This document shows positions 1 through 9,150 of a DNA stretch of 64,000 bases, one piece after another. Location of the stretch: positions 124,001-188,000 of the forward strand of contig NZ_KK211214.1 of the NCBI RefSeq assembly GCF_000621125.1, given 5' to 3'. Position 1 is the stretch's first letter. The number at the start of each line of letters is the position of its first letter. The position numbers and the translations under genes were made by a program. Source of the stretch: Maribacter antarcticus DSM 21422. Lineage in GTDB: Bacteria; Bacteroidota; Bacteroidia; Flavobacteriales; Flavobacteriaceae. The notes under the pieces are model-generated. The model saw only the letters and a list, made by a program, of their open reading frames with translations. It had not been told where the DNA came from and did not search any database.

Positions 1-165
1 CCAAATCTGGAATACATCCTTGCAATCCCCCTTTTTGAGTGGAATCAATCTGTTGCCTAGGAAGACCTAGTCAAAAGAGTACTTCGTTGGCTTTATTCTT
101 TTAGGTAACTTAAACGATAGATTACCTTCTCGCAAAGACAATCGCTATAATAGCGCTTAGCCAGC
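1..165. other. No gene recognised at left edge
   Basis: Short open frames run in from the left edge on the plus strand and stop within the first 70 bases (one ends at the TAG at 58-60), so the tail of an upstream gene is possible. Nothing here can be assigned to a family. A small palindrome lies around 142-154. Confidence 0.3.
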
Positions 166-1563
166 TTAATTTTCATCTTTCATCAATTCCGTAAAATAGG
201 TATAGAAATAAGGTATGGTCTCAATACCTTTTAAGTAGTTCCACACCCCAAAATGTTCGTTGGGAGAGTGTATCGCATCGCTATCCAAACCAAAGCCCAT
301 TAGAATAGTTTTACTGCCCAATTCTTGCTCGAAAAGAGCAACAATGGGAATACTACCGCCGCTGCGCTGGGGAATAGGTTTTTTGCCAAAGGTAGTTTGG
401 TACGCTTTTGAGGCTGCTTTGTAGCCAATGGTATCTATTGGCGTTACATACCCCTGGCCGCCATGATGCGGTGTTACTTTTACGGTTACCCCTACTGGCG
501 CGATACTTTCGAAATGTGTTTTAAACAGTTCCGTAATTTCTCTCCAATCTTGATGTGGTACCAATCGCATGGAAATTTTTGCATAGGCTTTACTGGCAAT
601 AACAGTTTTTGCACCTTCGCCTGTGTAGCCGCCCCATATACCGTTTACATCTAGTGTAGGCCTTATGGAATTCCGTTCATTCGTAGTATATCCTTTTTCC
701 CCATAAACCGACTCAATATCCAAGGCTTTTTGATAGGCACCTAAGGAGAAAGGTGCTTTGGCCATTTCCGCACGTTCTTCCTTGGATAGTTCTTCTACTT
801 TATCGTAAAAACCGGGAATAGTAATATGATTGTCCTCATCTTGCAATGACGTAATCATTTTGGTGAGGATATTAATGGGATTGGCCACCGCCCCGCCATA
901 GAGTCCAGAATGCAAGTCCCTATTCGGACCTGTAACTTCTACTTCTACATAGCTCAATCCTCTTAGGCCAGTGGTTATACTGGGCACTTCATTAGCAATC
1001 ATTCCGGTGTCAGAAATAAGGATGATATCGTTGGCTAGTTTTTCCTTGTTTTCGGCAACATAAACTGCTAAGTTATTGCTCCCAACTTCCTCCTCACCCT
1101 CAATCATGAATTTTACGTTACACGGAAGCTGATTTGTGTTGACCATAAGCTCCATGGCTTTTACGTGCATGTACATCTGCCCCTTGTCATCACAAGCACC
1201 TCTTGCAAATATCGCGCCTTCTGGATGTAATTCTGTTTTTTGAATAACCGGTTCAAATGGTGGTGAGTTCCAAAGATCTATGGGGTCTGGTGGTTGCACA
1301 TCATAGTGCCCGTAGACCAAAATGGTAGGAAGGTCTTTATCGATAAATTTTTCTCCGTAGACAATGGGGTATCCTTTTGTTTCGTGAACCTCTACAGTGT
1401 CGCATCCTGCTTTTTCTAAGGATAATTTCACAAAGTTGGCTGCATCTAATACATTTTTCGAGTAGGCAGGGTCTGCACTTATGGACGGGATTTTAAGAAG
1501 GGATATGAGTTCGTTTAAAAAACGTTGTTTATGATTTGTAATGTAATCTGTAATTTGCTTCAT
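166..1563 (-). CDS. M20 family metallodipeptidase
   Basis: A 465-residue protein of the M20/M25/M40 peptidase family, the size of the cytosolic non-specific dipeptidase and PepV-like branch. Visible zinc-site motifs in order are YGHYDVQPP (His and Asp ligands), GACDDKGQ (bridging Asp), IEGEEEVGS (catalytic Glu pair) and, near the C-terminus, AIHSPNE (final His). The inserted dimerisation domain lies around residues 205-375. There is no signal peptide, so it should act in the cytoplasm on dipeptides or acylated amino acids. It stands alone, divergent from the histidine kinase operon. The family is clear; the exact substrate is not. Confidence 0.93.
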   Translation of the reverse strand: MKQITDYITNHKQRFLNELISLLKIPSISADPAYSKNVLDAANFVKLSLEKAGCDTVEVHETKGYPIVYGEKFIDKDLPTILVYGHYDVQPPDPIDLWNSPPFEPVIQKTELHPEGAIFARGACDDKGQMYMHVKAMELMVNTNQLPCNVKFMIEGEEEVGSNNLAVYVAENKEKLANDIILISDTGMIANEVPSITTGLRGLSYVEVEVTGPNRDLHSGLYGGAVANPINILTKMITSLQDEDNHITIPGFYDKVEELSKEERAEMAKAPFSLGAYQKALDIESVYGEKGYTTNERNSIRPTLDVNGIWGGYTGEGAKTVIASKAYAKISMRLVPHQDWREITELFKTHFESIAPVGVTVKVTPHHGGQGYVTPIDTIGYKAASKAYQTTFGKKPIPQRSGGSIPIVALFEQELGSKTILMGFGLDSDAIHSPNEHFGVWNYLKGIETIPYFYTYFTELMKDEN

Positions 1564-1755
1564 AGAATATTTTAGAAAGTTTTAAAAGTACGAAAAAGAA
1601 GCTTTTTAACTAATTCTGTTTAAATAGTAATTGTAAATGGTATCGAATACTGTAGTTGCATTCTTTTTTTATTAAACAAATAAAGTCGGTTATTCTTTAT
1701 TTTGTATATTTAAGTACTTCATTCCCCTCCATTATTTTTAATAATACCGACCAAC

Positions 1756-4700
1756 ATGCAAAAGAACTGTTACAGTATTGCTATGGGCAATTTTCCTTGT
1801 CTAGCTTTTATCTTCATTTTTTCATTTTTTACTTCTGCACTAGCCCAAGAACAGGTGGGCAGGCCATTGATAAACCATTATACGTACCAAGAGTATGATG
1901 GCGCACCTATAAATTGGTGGGCAATCGAAGGGGAAAACGGGTTTATGTACTTTGCCAATCAAGACAAAGTATTACAATTTGATGGCGTCAACTGGGAGTC
2001 CGTTGAAATTCCCGGTAGTTCGGTAAGATGTTTGGTGAAGGATGATAACGGGGTAATCCATGTTGGGGGTTCAAGTGAGCTCGGTTATTTGGAACCTTCC
2101 GATACAGGCATCCTAAAATTTGTATCACTACTTGATAAAATTCCAGAAGAGCATAGAAATATTACCGAGGTATGGGAAGTTAATTATTATAAGGGAAGGG
2201 TAATTTTTAGAACCGAATTCAAGCTTTATGCATGGGACGGGGAAGTTATGAAAGTAATAACCTCGGAGAATGGGCTGCATGTTGGTGACGTTGTTAATGG
2301 TGTTTATTATTTGAGAATTTGGGATGTGGGCCTCACAAGACTTACGGACGATGATACGTTTGAGCTGGTGCCCAATGGGGATAAATTTACAAGTGAACGA
2401 ATCTATACGGTGCTACCTTATGATGACAAGGTGCTCGTAGGAACTAGGACCCAAGGTTTTTTTCTGTATGATGGCGTTGATTTTATCCCCTTCAAAACAG
2501 AGATAGATGAATATGTAAGAGGACAACTATATCTACCTGGATTTGCTTTGGATGACGGGCGTTACGTTTTTAACACCTTTGGAAACGGGGCCTATCTTAT
2601 GGGTCATGACGGTAAGCTGTTACAGAAATATACAAAGGCAAATGGCCTACCTGACAATAGCGTTAATTATGCCTATGTGGATTCTAGGGGAGTATTATGG
2701 ATGATGCACTTTAATGGGATATCGAGCACCAACTTAAATTCTAAGCTAACCTTGTTAGATGATACGGTTGGCATTTCTACTTTTGTTCGTGAAGTAAAAA
2801 GAAATGATGGGGTACTTTATTTTGCTACTAACAACGGTGTTGCGTATTTGGATGAAACTGAAAATAAGATAAAAGAGATTGCAGGGACTTTTGGCCAATT
2901 CACTAAATTTCTAAAATTCCGAAACCGGTTGTACGCTGTTAGCAACGGCATGGGGTTAGTAGAAATAAAGGACAAAGCTTGGGAGTATGTAAGGGAAAGT
3001 ATCAATTATGATTTTAGGGCAGGATGGATGGCCCAATCAAAAATTGACAGTAGCAGGGTGTTTATATGGCACCAGCAAGGATTGATGAGTTTATATTTTA
3101 ATGAAAATACCCGGCAGTTTGAGGAAGAATCAAATACGGGCAAGCTGAATAATTTGAATGGTTATTTTGAGAAAAAAGATGGTACGCTATGGATTAGTAA
3201 TTCCGTAGCTGGCGAAGTTTTTAAAATTTTACCCAAGTATATAGATGGTCGGCTTGATTTAGACGAATCAGAATATATACCCTTTGGTGAAAACGCCGGG
3301 CTCCCAACATCTGGTGTAAGTATAAGAGGCGACGAAGAGGAAGATGAAGTATGGGTTTTTGCCTGGACTGAAAAGGAGACTTATGCATTTAATGAAGAAA
3401 ACCAGCGCTTTGAGAAAAAGAAGTTCTTTTTTGATGAATTTTTAGATTGGGATAAACAAGATACCCGTGGAGACAAAACAAAAGATGGTAAAATTTGGTT
3501 TAATGCGGGATCCGGGATAATGATTGCCGAAAAAAATAAAAACGGGGAGTATGCATTTAATACAGATACGTTTAGGGAACTAAAGAATACGGTTATAGTT
3601 GCTATTAACCCAGAAGACCCTAAGCCCGACGGGTCAAGGGTTGTCTGGTTACCTGGCCCAGATGGTGTCTTTAGATATGAAGGCAAGTTGGAAAAGCCTA
3701 GTTTTCCAAAGTTTCAAGTGGCCATTAGAAAAATAACTATTGCCGGGGACTCCTTGGTTTATGGCGGTAATATTGATCTTCCTGAAAATCTTAATATTCC
3801 CTTTGATAAGAATTCAGTAACCCTAAACTATGCGGCACCCTTATTTATCGGTCAAAAGGATATAAAATACAGCACACAATTAAGCGGTTTGGACGACAAA
3901 TGGTCTGAGTGGACTGCGCAAACCACACGGGAATACATAAACCTACCTGCTGGGTACTATACGTTTAAAACAAAGGCCCAAAATACTTATGGGGATATTA
4001 CCGATGAAGCATCGGTTTCTTTTTCCATAAAGGCTCCTTGGTACGCAACTTGGTGGGCCTTGCTCTTATACGGATTAGCGTTTTTGGGAACAATATACCT
4101 AATTGTAAAGGCCCGCACTAGTATACTTCTAAACCAACAAAAGGTATTGGAAGATACGGTGAAAGAGCGCACCAAAGAAGCGAATCAACGTTTGAAAGAA
4201 TTAGCAACTGTAAATCAGGTAAGTCAAGCTCTTACCGAAAAATTACAGCTGAACGATTTAATTCAACTGGTAGGCGATGAAATGAAAAAGCTCTTTAAAT
4301 CGGACATTACCTATTTGGCCATTTTAGACCCTGATACAAACATTATTAACTTCCCGTACCAAGATGGTGATGTAATGGAACCCATGACCTACGGGCAGGG
4401 TCTGACTTCCCAAATTATTAAAACAAGGCAGCCTTTATTGCATAACAAGGATGCGGATATTAATGCGGAGTTTGATAAAATAGGGGTGAAGAACACCGGA
4501 AAGCAGGCAGTTTCCTATTTGGGTGTTCCCATTCCTGTAGAAGATTCGGTCATTGGGGTCTTAAGCGTACAGAGTATTCAACAAGAAAGTAGGTTTAACG
4601 AGCAAGATAAAAACCTCCTAAAAACCATAGCCATAAATGTAGGTATTGCACTGCATAATGCGGAATTATACGAAGAGGCTAAAGAAGCAAAGGCGAAGGC

Positions 4701-6132
4701 AGAGGATGCCAACGAGGCAAAAAGTGCCTTCCTATCTACCGTAAGTCACGAGCTTAGAACGCCCCTGACATCCGTTCTCGGTTTTGCTAAAATTATACGT
4801 AAACGTTTGGATGATAAGATATTTCCCGCGGTTACCGTTCAAAATCAAAAAATCAAACGAACCATGAAACAGGTTAGCGAAAACCTAAATGTGGTGGTAT
4901 CTGAAGGGGAACGCCTTACCAATCTTATCAATGATGTGCTAGATCTCGCAAAAATAGAATCTGGCAAGATGGAGTGGAATATGCGGCCCGTATTTCTGCA
5001 AGATGTTATACACCGTGGCATAGCGGCTACGTCAGCATTGTTCGAGCAAAAAGGGCTGAAGCTAAAGAAGAATATTCCCGAAGATTTACCTATTATAAAA
5101 GCGGATGAAGATAAATTAATTCAAGTAATCATCAACCTTTTATCCAATGCCGTAAAGTTTACGGAGAAAGGAACCGTGATGCTTGAAGCCTATCAAGAGA
5201 AAGGACAACTTATTTTTGAGGTTCAGGATACCGGTATTGGGGTTGCTGAAGAAGACAGACACAAGATATTTGAACGTTTTAGGCAGGCTGGCGATACCTT
5301 AACAGATAAGCCACAGGGAACCGGGCTAGGGCTTCCTATTTGTAGAGAAATTATTGAGCACCATGGTGGTATCATCTGGATGAAGAGTGAGTTTAACGTA
5401 GGCAGTACCTTTTTCTTTTCCATACCTATGTTGGGAGAAGCGGCCGCGCAAGAACCCATACAATTAGATCGAATTCTTAGAAGTCTTAAGAAACAGATCA
5501 GCCATACATCAAAGAAAAAGGCAGATGGCAAGGCCACTATTTTGGTTGTGGACGACGATACGCCCATACGATCCCTATTGCGCCAAGAACTGACGGATAC
5601 TGGCTACAGAGTTCGTGAGGCTGCAAATGGCAAAGCGGCTTTGGATATGGTACGATTAGAGAAGCCCGATCTGATAATTCTAGATGTTATGATGCCGGAA
5701 ATCAATGGTTTTGATGTAGCGGCTGTATTAAAGAACGATCCAGCTACCATGGATATTCCTATTATTATTCTATCTATTGTTCAAGACAAGGAACGTGGTT
5801 TTAGAATTGGGGTAGACCGCTATTTAACCAAGCCTATAGATACCGAAAAACTGTTTCGCGAAGTAGATGAATTATTGGAGCAAGGGGTGTCTAAAAAGAA
5901 AGTGCTTGTGGTTGATGAGGATGCCTCTGCCGTAAAGTCATTGACAGATGTGCTTAGCGCAAGGGGCTACAAAGTAATGGAGGCGAGTTCGAAAAACTTG
6001 TTGGAGACCGCCAGTGAATCTAGACCAGATATTATTATGTTGAATTCCGTTTACAATGGCGATAAAAACTTTATAAAGGATCTAAAGATTCAAAAAGGGA
6101 TGGAGAATGTGATGTTCTTTGTTTATGAATAA
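1756..6132 (+). CDS. Propeller-sensor hybrid histidine kinase with GAF and two receiver domains
   Basis: A 1458-residue membrane-bound hybrid sensor kinase. It starts with a signal peptide ending near SALAQEQ, followed by about 650 residues of beta-propeller-like repeats and a Y_Y_Y-type Ig domain (about 690-760) in the periplasm. One transmembrane helix follows (about 768-790), then a coiled stretch, a GAF domain (about 835-975), a HisKA domain with phospho-accepting H998 in VSHELRTPL, and an HATPase domain (INLLSNAVKF, DTGIGV, GTGLGL). The first receiver has D1310 in LDVMMPEINGF. The second C-terminal receiver is short, ends without the usual last strands, and has Asn (N1430, MLNSVY) where the Asp should be. 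The next two genes follow closely, so this is probably the sensor of a three-gene signalling operon. The layout resembles the hybrid two-component systems of Bacteroidetes but without an AraC domain. Confidence 0.92.
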   Translation: MQKNCYSIAMGNFPCLAFIFIFSFFTSALAQEQVGRPLINHYTYQEYDGAPINWWAIEGENGFMYFANQDKVLQFDGVNWESVEIPGSSVRCLVKDDNGVIHVGGSSELGYLEPSDTGILKFVSLLDKIPEEHRNITEVWEVNYYKGRVIFRTEFKLYAWDGEVMKVITSENGLHVGDVVNGVYYLRIWDVGLTRLTDDDTFELVPNGDKFTSERIYTVLPYDDKVLVGTRTQGFFLYDGVDFIPFKTEIDEYVRGQLYLPGFALDDGRYVFNTFGNGAYLMGHDGKLLQKYTKANGLPDNSVNYAYVDSRGVLWMMHFNGISSTNLNSKLTLLDDTVGISTFVREVKRNDGVLYFATNNGVAYLDETENKIKEIAGTFGQFTKFLKFRNRLYAVSNGMGLVEIKDKAWEYVRESINYDFRAGWMAQSKIDSSRVFIWHQQGLMSLYFNENTRQFEEESNTGKLNNLNGYFEKKDGTLWISNSVAGEVFKILPKYIDGRLDLDESEYIPFGENAGLPTSGVSIRGDEEEDEVWVFAWTEKETYAFNEENQRFEKKKFFFDEFLDWDKQDTRGDKTKDGKIWFNAGSGIMIAEKNKNGEYAFNTDTFRELKNTVIVAINPEDPKPDGSRVVWLPGPDGVFRYEGKLEKPSFPKFQVAIRKITIAGDSLVYGGNIDLPENLNIPFDKNSVTLNYAAPLFIGQKDIKYSTQLSGLDDKWSEWTAQTTREYINLPAGYYTFKTKAQNTYGDITDEASVSFSIKAPWYATWWALLLYGLAFLGTIYLIVKARTSILLNQQKVLEDTVKERTKEANQRLKELATVNQVSQALTEKLQLNDLIQLVGDEMKKLFKSDITYLAILDPDTNIINFPYQDGDVMEPMTYGQGLTSQIIKTRQPLLHNKDADINAEFDKIGVKNTGKQAVSYLGVPIPVEDSVIGVLSVQSIQQESRFNEQDKNLLKTIAINVGIALHNAELYEEAKEAKAKAEDANEAKSAFLSTVSHELRTPLTSVLGFAKIIRKRLDDKIFPAVTVQNQKIKRTMKQVSENLNVVVSEGERLTNLINDVLDLAKIESGKMEWNMRPVFLQDVIHRGIAATSALFEQKGLKLKKNIPEDLPIIKADEDKLIQVIINLLSNAVKFTEKGTVMLEAYQEKGQLIFEVQDTGIGVAEEDRHKIFERFRQAGDTLTDKPQGTGLGLPICREIIEHHGGIIWMKSEFNVGSTFFFSIPMLGEAAAQEPIQLDRILRSLKKQISHTSKKKADGKATILVVDDDTPIRSLLRQELTDTGYRVREAANGKAALDMVRLEKPDLIILDVMMPEINGFDVAAVLKNDPATMDIPIIILSIVQDKERGFRIGVDRYLTKPIDTEKLFREVDELLEQGVSKKKVLVVDEDASAVKSLTDVLSARGYKVMEASSKNLLETASESRPDIIMLNSVYNGDKNFIKDLKIQKGMENVMFFVYE

Positions 6133-6165
6133 AGGACCAAACCACAACGGCTAAAAAAACAATCT

Positions 6166-6543
6166 ATGAATAAAAAAGTATTAATTGTTGACGATGAACC
6201 CCATATTAGAATGCTTATTGAGCAAACGTTAGAGGATTTGGAAGATGAGGGCGTAGAGCTGTTGATGGCTGAAAACGGAGAACAAGCGCTACAAATTATT
6301 GAAAAGGAAAGGCCCAATTTAGTTTTTCTAGATGTGATGATGCCTAAAATGAACGGTATGGAAGTATGCCAAAAGGTAAAGAAAGAGTTACATCTAACGG
6401 AAGTTTATATTATCCTCTTAACGGCAAAAGGGCAAGAAGTAGATCGACAAAAGGGCTTAGATATGGGAGCAGATAAATATATGACGAAGCCCTTTGATCC
6501 GGACGAGATGTTGGCCATTGCAGAAGAAATTATAAATAGCTAA
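6166..6543 (+). CDS. Single-domain response regulator (CheY-like)
   Basis: A 125-residue stand-alone receiver. The acidic pocket is VDDEPH near the N-terminus, the phospho-accepting Asp is in FLDVMMPKMNG, and the conserved Thr and Lys are in LLTAKG and MTKPFD. There is no output domain, so it acts by protein contact or as a phosphorelay intermediate. It starts 33 bases after the hybrid kinase and ends 6 bases before the cyclase, so it most likely links the two. The intact acceptor contrasts with the dead second receiver of the kinase. Confidence 0.93.
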   Translation: MNKKVLIVDDEPHIRMLIEQTLEDLEDEGVELLMAENGEQALQIIEKERPNLVFLDVMMPKMNGMEVCQKVKKELHLTEVYIILLTAKGQEVDRQKGLDMGADKYMTKPFDPDEMLAIAEEIINS

Positions 6544-6549
6544 TGCGGT

Positions 6550-8247
6550 ATGAATCAAAAATCAAACTCCTTGTGGACTAGGGCATTGAAAAATGTGCTT
6601 CAAAAAGACAAAGAATCCATATCCTTGTTAGCGCAATCAGCTGCTTTGTTAAAGGTAGATTTTTTAGTGGTAGACGCAACGAATAGGGTGCTTTGGGGTA
6701 CGGTTAGTAAAGAGCACACGTACAGTGTTGAAATCATCTGTGATTCTTTATCCTTAGGTATATTCAAGTCCACTACGAAAGCAGGGAAATATATTTTTGA
6801 TTTAATAAAAATTTTTCTATCCAAAGAGTTTGAAAAGAAAAGTATTGGTAAGGAAGTACTGAGTTTGTACCGAGAAATAAATATGATTTACGATTTATCA
6901 GAGATGATTTCCGAAAAAATCGATACGATTTCAATTGCAGAGATTGCTTTGCGAGAATCTTCACAGATTATAGGGTCTACCCATGGTCTATTTCTTATGT
7001 ATGATCCTGATGAAGATAAAGTAACGGAGTTGGCATCGTTTGGGGATAACCCCAATAGCCAAAAAAATATAAAAGACCAGAACGAAGTGCTGAAAGCACT
7101 TATTTTAAGAGGTAGCGCTGCCATAGTGCCAGAGAATAGGATTAAGGATAATCTTCCCATTCAACACCTAAAGGCAGTTATGTATGCCCCGTTAAAGGTG
7201 AAGCATAGAACCTTAGGTATGGTAATTTTAGGCCATGAGGAGAAAAAAGAATTTACTGCAGCAGAGCTTAAATTACTAACTACAATTACCTTGCAATCGG
7301 CATCTGCTATAGAAAGTGCCCATCTTTATCAAAAAGGACTAAAAGAGGCAAATGACAGGGAGGAAGCTATACGCGAGATACATGAGGTAAGTCAGAAATT
7401 TGTGCCTTCCGAATTTTTAAAATCCCTAGGCAAGGATAATATTACGGAGGTGCGCTTGGGCGATTTGGTAGAAAGAGAAGTAACGGTGGTGTTTGCAGAT
7501 ATTAGGGAATTTACTGCGGTATCGGAGAAGATGAGCCCCAAGGAAAATTTTTTGTTCGTCAATGCATTCAACAATAAAATGGGCCCCATTATCAGAAAGA
7601 ATAATGGGTTTATATTGCAATATTTGGGAGATGGCTTTATGGCGCTCTTTCCTAAGGGGTCTCAAAATGCAATTACGGCTTCAGTTGAAATGCAAAAGGA
7701 GTTGCATGACTATAATACAGAGCGCAAAGCAAAAAGCAGGCTACCCATTAAAGTTGGTGTGGGCATGCAGAACGGCAAGCTGATTATGGGGATTACAGGA
7801 GATATAAAGCGTTTAGATGCCGCGATTATTTCCGATACGGTGAATACCGCTGCAAGGGTCGAAGGTCTTTCCAAACATTACGGAACCTCTATTTTATTGA
7901 CAAAAGAGTGCAAGGATGATCTTACCCATCCAGATGAATTTGATTTTAGATATTTAGGACCTGTGCAGCTAAAGGGAAAACAAAACTCCATAGACCTTTA
8001 TGAATGTATAAATGGGGACACTGAACTACTATTTAACCACAAGCTGAATACCCTGTCTACATTTAATGAGGCCATGAACTTGTTTTTTAATAAGGAGTTT
8101 GCCATGGCGGCCGTTACGTTTCAGCAGATATTTAAAATGAATACTGACGACCAGACTTCAAAATTATTTCTTAATAAATCGGCACATCTTATCACACAGG
8201 AAATAGAGGAGAATTGGAAAGGTGTAGAACTGATGAATACCAAATAA
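6550..8247 (+). CDS. GAF domain class III adenylate/guanylate cyclase
   Basis: A 565-residue soluble protein with a GAF domain (about 115-270) and a class III nucleotide cyclase homology domain (about 290-490), then a helical tail. Metal-binding aspartates are D317 (VFADIREFT) and D361 (YLGDGFMALF). The transition-state pair is N432 and R436 (DTVNTAARVE). The usual substrate-selecting Lys before the GD motif is Gln (Q357), while the partner Asp is kept (D423, KRLDAA). Catalysis is therefore plausible, but nucleotide choice cannot be assumed. It is the last gene of the kinase-regulator-cyclase operon, which suggests the output of the pathway is a cyclic nucleotide. Confidence 0.88.
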   Translation: MNQKSNSLWTRALKNVLQKDKESISLLAQSAALLKVDFLVVDATNRVLWGTVSKEHTYSVEIICDSLSLGIFKSTTKAGKYIFDLIKIFLSKEFEKKSIGKEVLSLYREINMIYDLSEMISEKIDTISIAEIALRESSQIIGSTHGLFLMYDPDEDKVTELASFGDNPNSQKNIKDQNEVLKALILRGSAAIVPENRIKDNLPIQHLKAVMYAPLKVKHRTLGMVILGHEEKKEFTAAELKLLTTITLQSASAIESAHLYQKGLKEANDREEAIREIHEVSQKFVPSEFLKSLGKDNITEVRLGDLVEREVTVVFADIREFTAVSEKMSPKENFLFVNAFNNKMGPIIRKNNGFILQYLGDGFMALFPKGSQNAITASVEMQKELHDYNTERKAKSRLPIKVGVGMQNGKLIMGITGDIKRLDAAIISDTVNTAARVEGLSKHYGTSILLTKECKDDLTHPDEFDFRYLGPVQLKGKQNSIDLYECINGDTELLFNHKLNTLSTFNEAMNLFFNKEFAMAAVTFQQIFKMNTDDQTSKLFLNKSAHLITQEIEENWKGVELMNTK

Positions 8248-8329
8248 TTTCTAATTTATTGTTTGGATTCTTACTATGAATTCTCTTCAAAAGTTTTTAT
8301 CTATACGTTTTAAAACTGAAAAATTACTT

Positions 8330-8337
8330 TATATTTG
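8330..8337 (+). promoter_or_regulatory. Bacteroidetes -7 promoter box for tRNA-Leu
   Basis: TATATTTG fits the TAnnTTTG -7 box of the Bacteroidetes primary sigma factor and lies about 24 bases before the mature tRNA. The -33 element is weak: only a T-run is seen at a suitable distance. Confidence 0.5.
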
Positions 8338-8360
8338 CACTCCGTTAATAAAACGGAAAT

Positions 8361-8442
8361 GCAGGCGTGGTGGAATTGGTAGACACGCTAGACTTAGGAT
8401 CTAGTGCCGCAAGGTGTGAGAGTTCGAGTCTCTCCGCCTGTA
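8361..8442 (+). tRNA. tRNA-Leu (TAG anticodon)
   Basis: A complete long-variable-arm tRNA. The acceptor stem pairs GCAGGCG with CGCCTGT (one G-U at the end), the D-loop contains TTGGTAG, the anticodon stem CTAGA/TCTAG encloses loop CTTAGGA with anticodon TAG, and the T arm has GTTCGAGTC. The discriminator base is A and no CCA is encoded, as is usual in this phylum. It reads CUA and related leucine codons. Confidence 0.97.
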
Positions 8443-8449
8443 CAAAGGG

Positions 8450-8480
8450 AAAGCCGACTTTTAGGAGTTGGCTTTTTTAG
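8450..8480 (+). terminator. Intrinsic terminator after tRNA-Leu
   Basis: AAAGCCGACT pairs over ten positions (one G-U) with AGTTGGCTTT around a six-base loop, followed by a T-run. It lies just downstream of the tRNA. Confidence 0.75.
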
Positions 8481-8730
8481 TTCTGGGTACAACATTTTGA
8501 TAATTGGTTACCCATAATTAAAGAAGAGTGAAGTAGTAGTTTGAAAATGAAGTGAATCAAAACACGACTTATAATCAGGGAGTTCATAGTCCAATCCTAT
8601 GTCTGACTTATTAAGTACCAATCGGTTAAAGTAAAATGTAACTGCTTTTTTAATTCAATGGCGTGCTTATTGTGTGCTTTTTTAAATTTGAACATCCGCG
8701 TTTTCTTATCATAATCCAATTCTGGCAGGC

Positions 8731-8763
8731 AAGAGCTCACCGGTTCGACTCCTGTATTCTCCA
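8731..8763 (+). pseudogene. Decayed 3' end of a tRNA-Ala (possible attachment-site scar)
   Basis: The sequence reads as the last third of a tRNA-Ala: T arm ACCGG, loop TTCGACT, arm CCTGT (one mismatch in the stem), acceptor strand ATTCTCC and discriminator A. There is no 5' half upstream. Such 3' tRNA ends are typical scars of site-specific integration by a tyrosine recombinase. The minus-strand open frame across it, with the familiar ENTGVEPVSS string, is an artefact of the tRNA sequence and not a gene. Confidence 0.6.
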
Positions 8764-8812
8764 TCAAGTATAACAGGGCTCCCAAGAAATTGGAAGTTTT
8801 TTTGTTTTAGCG

Positions 8813-8831
8813 TTGCACGCAGATTGCACGC
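8813..8831 (+). repeat. Tandem TTGCACGC repeat
   Basis: Two exact copies of TTGCACGC start 11 bases apart, 50 bases downstream of the tRNA-Ala scar. The same word occurs in the anticodon loop region of many tRNA-Ala(TGC) genes. It could be a recombinase arm site, but that is inference. Confidence 0.4.
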
Positions 8832-8979
8832 GGATTTTTAAGTATTCCTTTGATCATTCAAGTCTATCTGAAATAAAACCAATTAAGTCTTCTTGATAAT
8901 TATTGGTACCAAAACCAACAGTTGGGATTCTTTGAATATTTTAAATTTCGGGTGTTCAATACAGTGTTTATAGAAAAAA

Positions 8980-9150
8980 ATGAGAATTAGTCATAAAGAA
9001 ACCGTCTTTTTAAGAGAACATATATCTTTTATTATCGCTAACCGTAGAATAAAGATGATAGAAAGAAATCGAATAACGATTAGAGGGAACTTCGCAACTA
9101 TTGATCAAACCGATAAGCATAATTTAAAGTTATTCTGTCCTAGTGAATAA
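8980..9150 (+). CDS. Small basic hypothetical protein
   Basis: An ATG-initiated frame of 56 codons with many Arg and Lys residues in the middle (NRRIKMIERNRITIRG). No family is recognised. It sits in a decayed stretch between the tRNA-Ala scar and the broken permease, so it may be a fragment of a mobile-element gene or a chance frame. Confidence 0.3.
   Translation: MRISHKETVFLREHISFIIANRRIKMIERNRITIRGNFATIDQTDKHNLKLFCPSE

Noticed and set aside
8597-8785. Minus-strand frame of 62 codons with ENTGVEPVSS
   Set aside because: The string comes from translating the antisense of a tRNA-Ala 3' end, a well-known annotation artefact.
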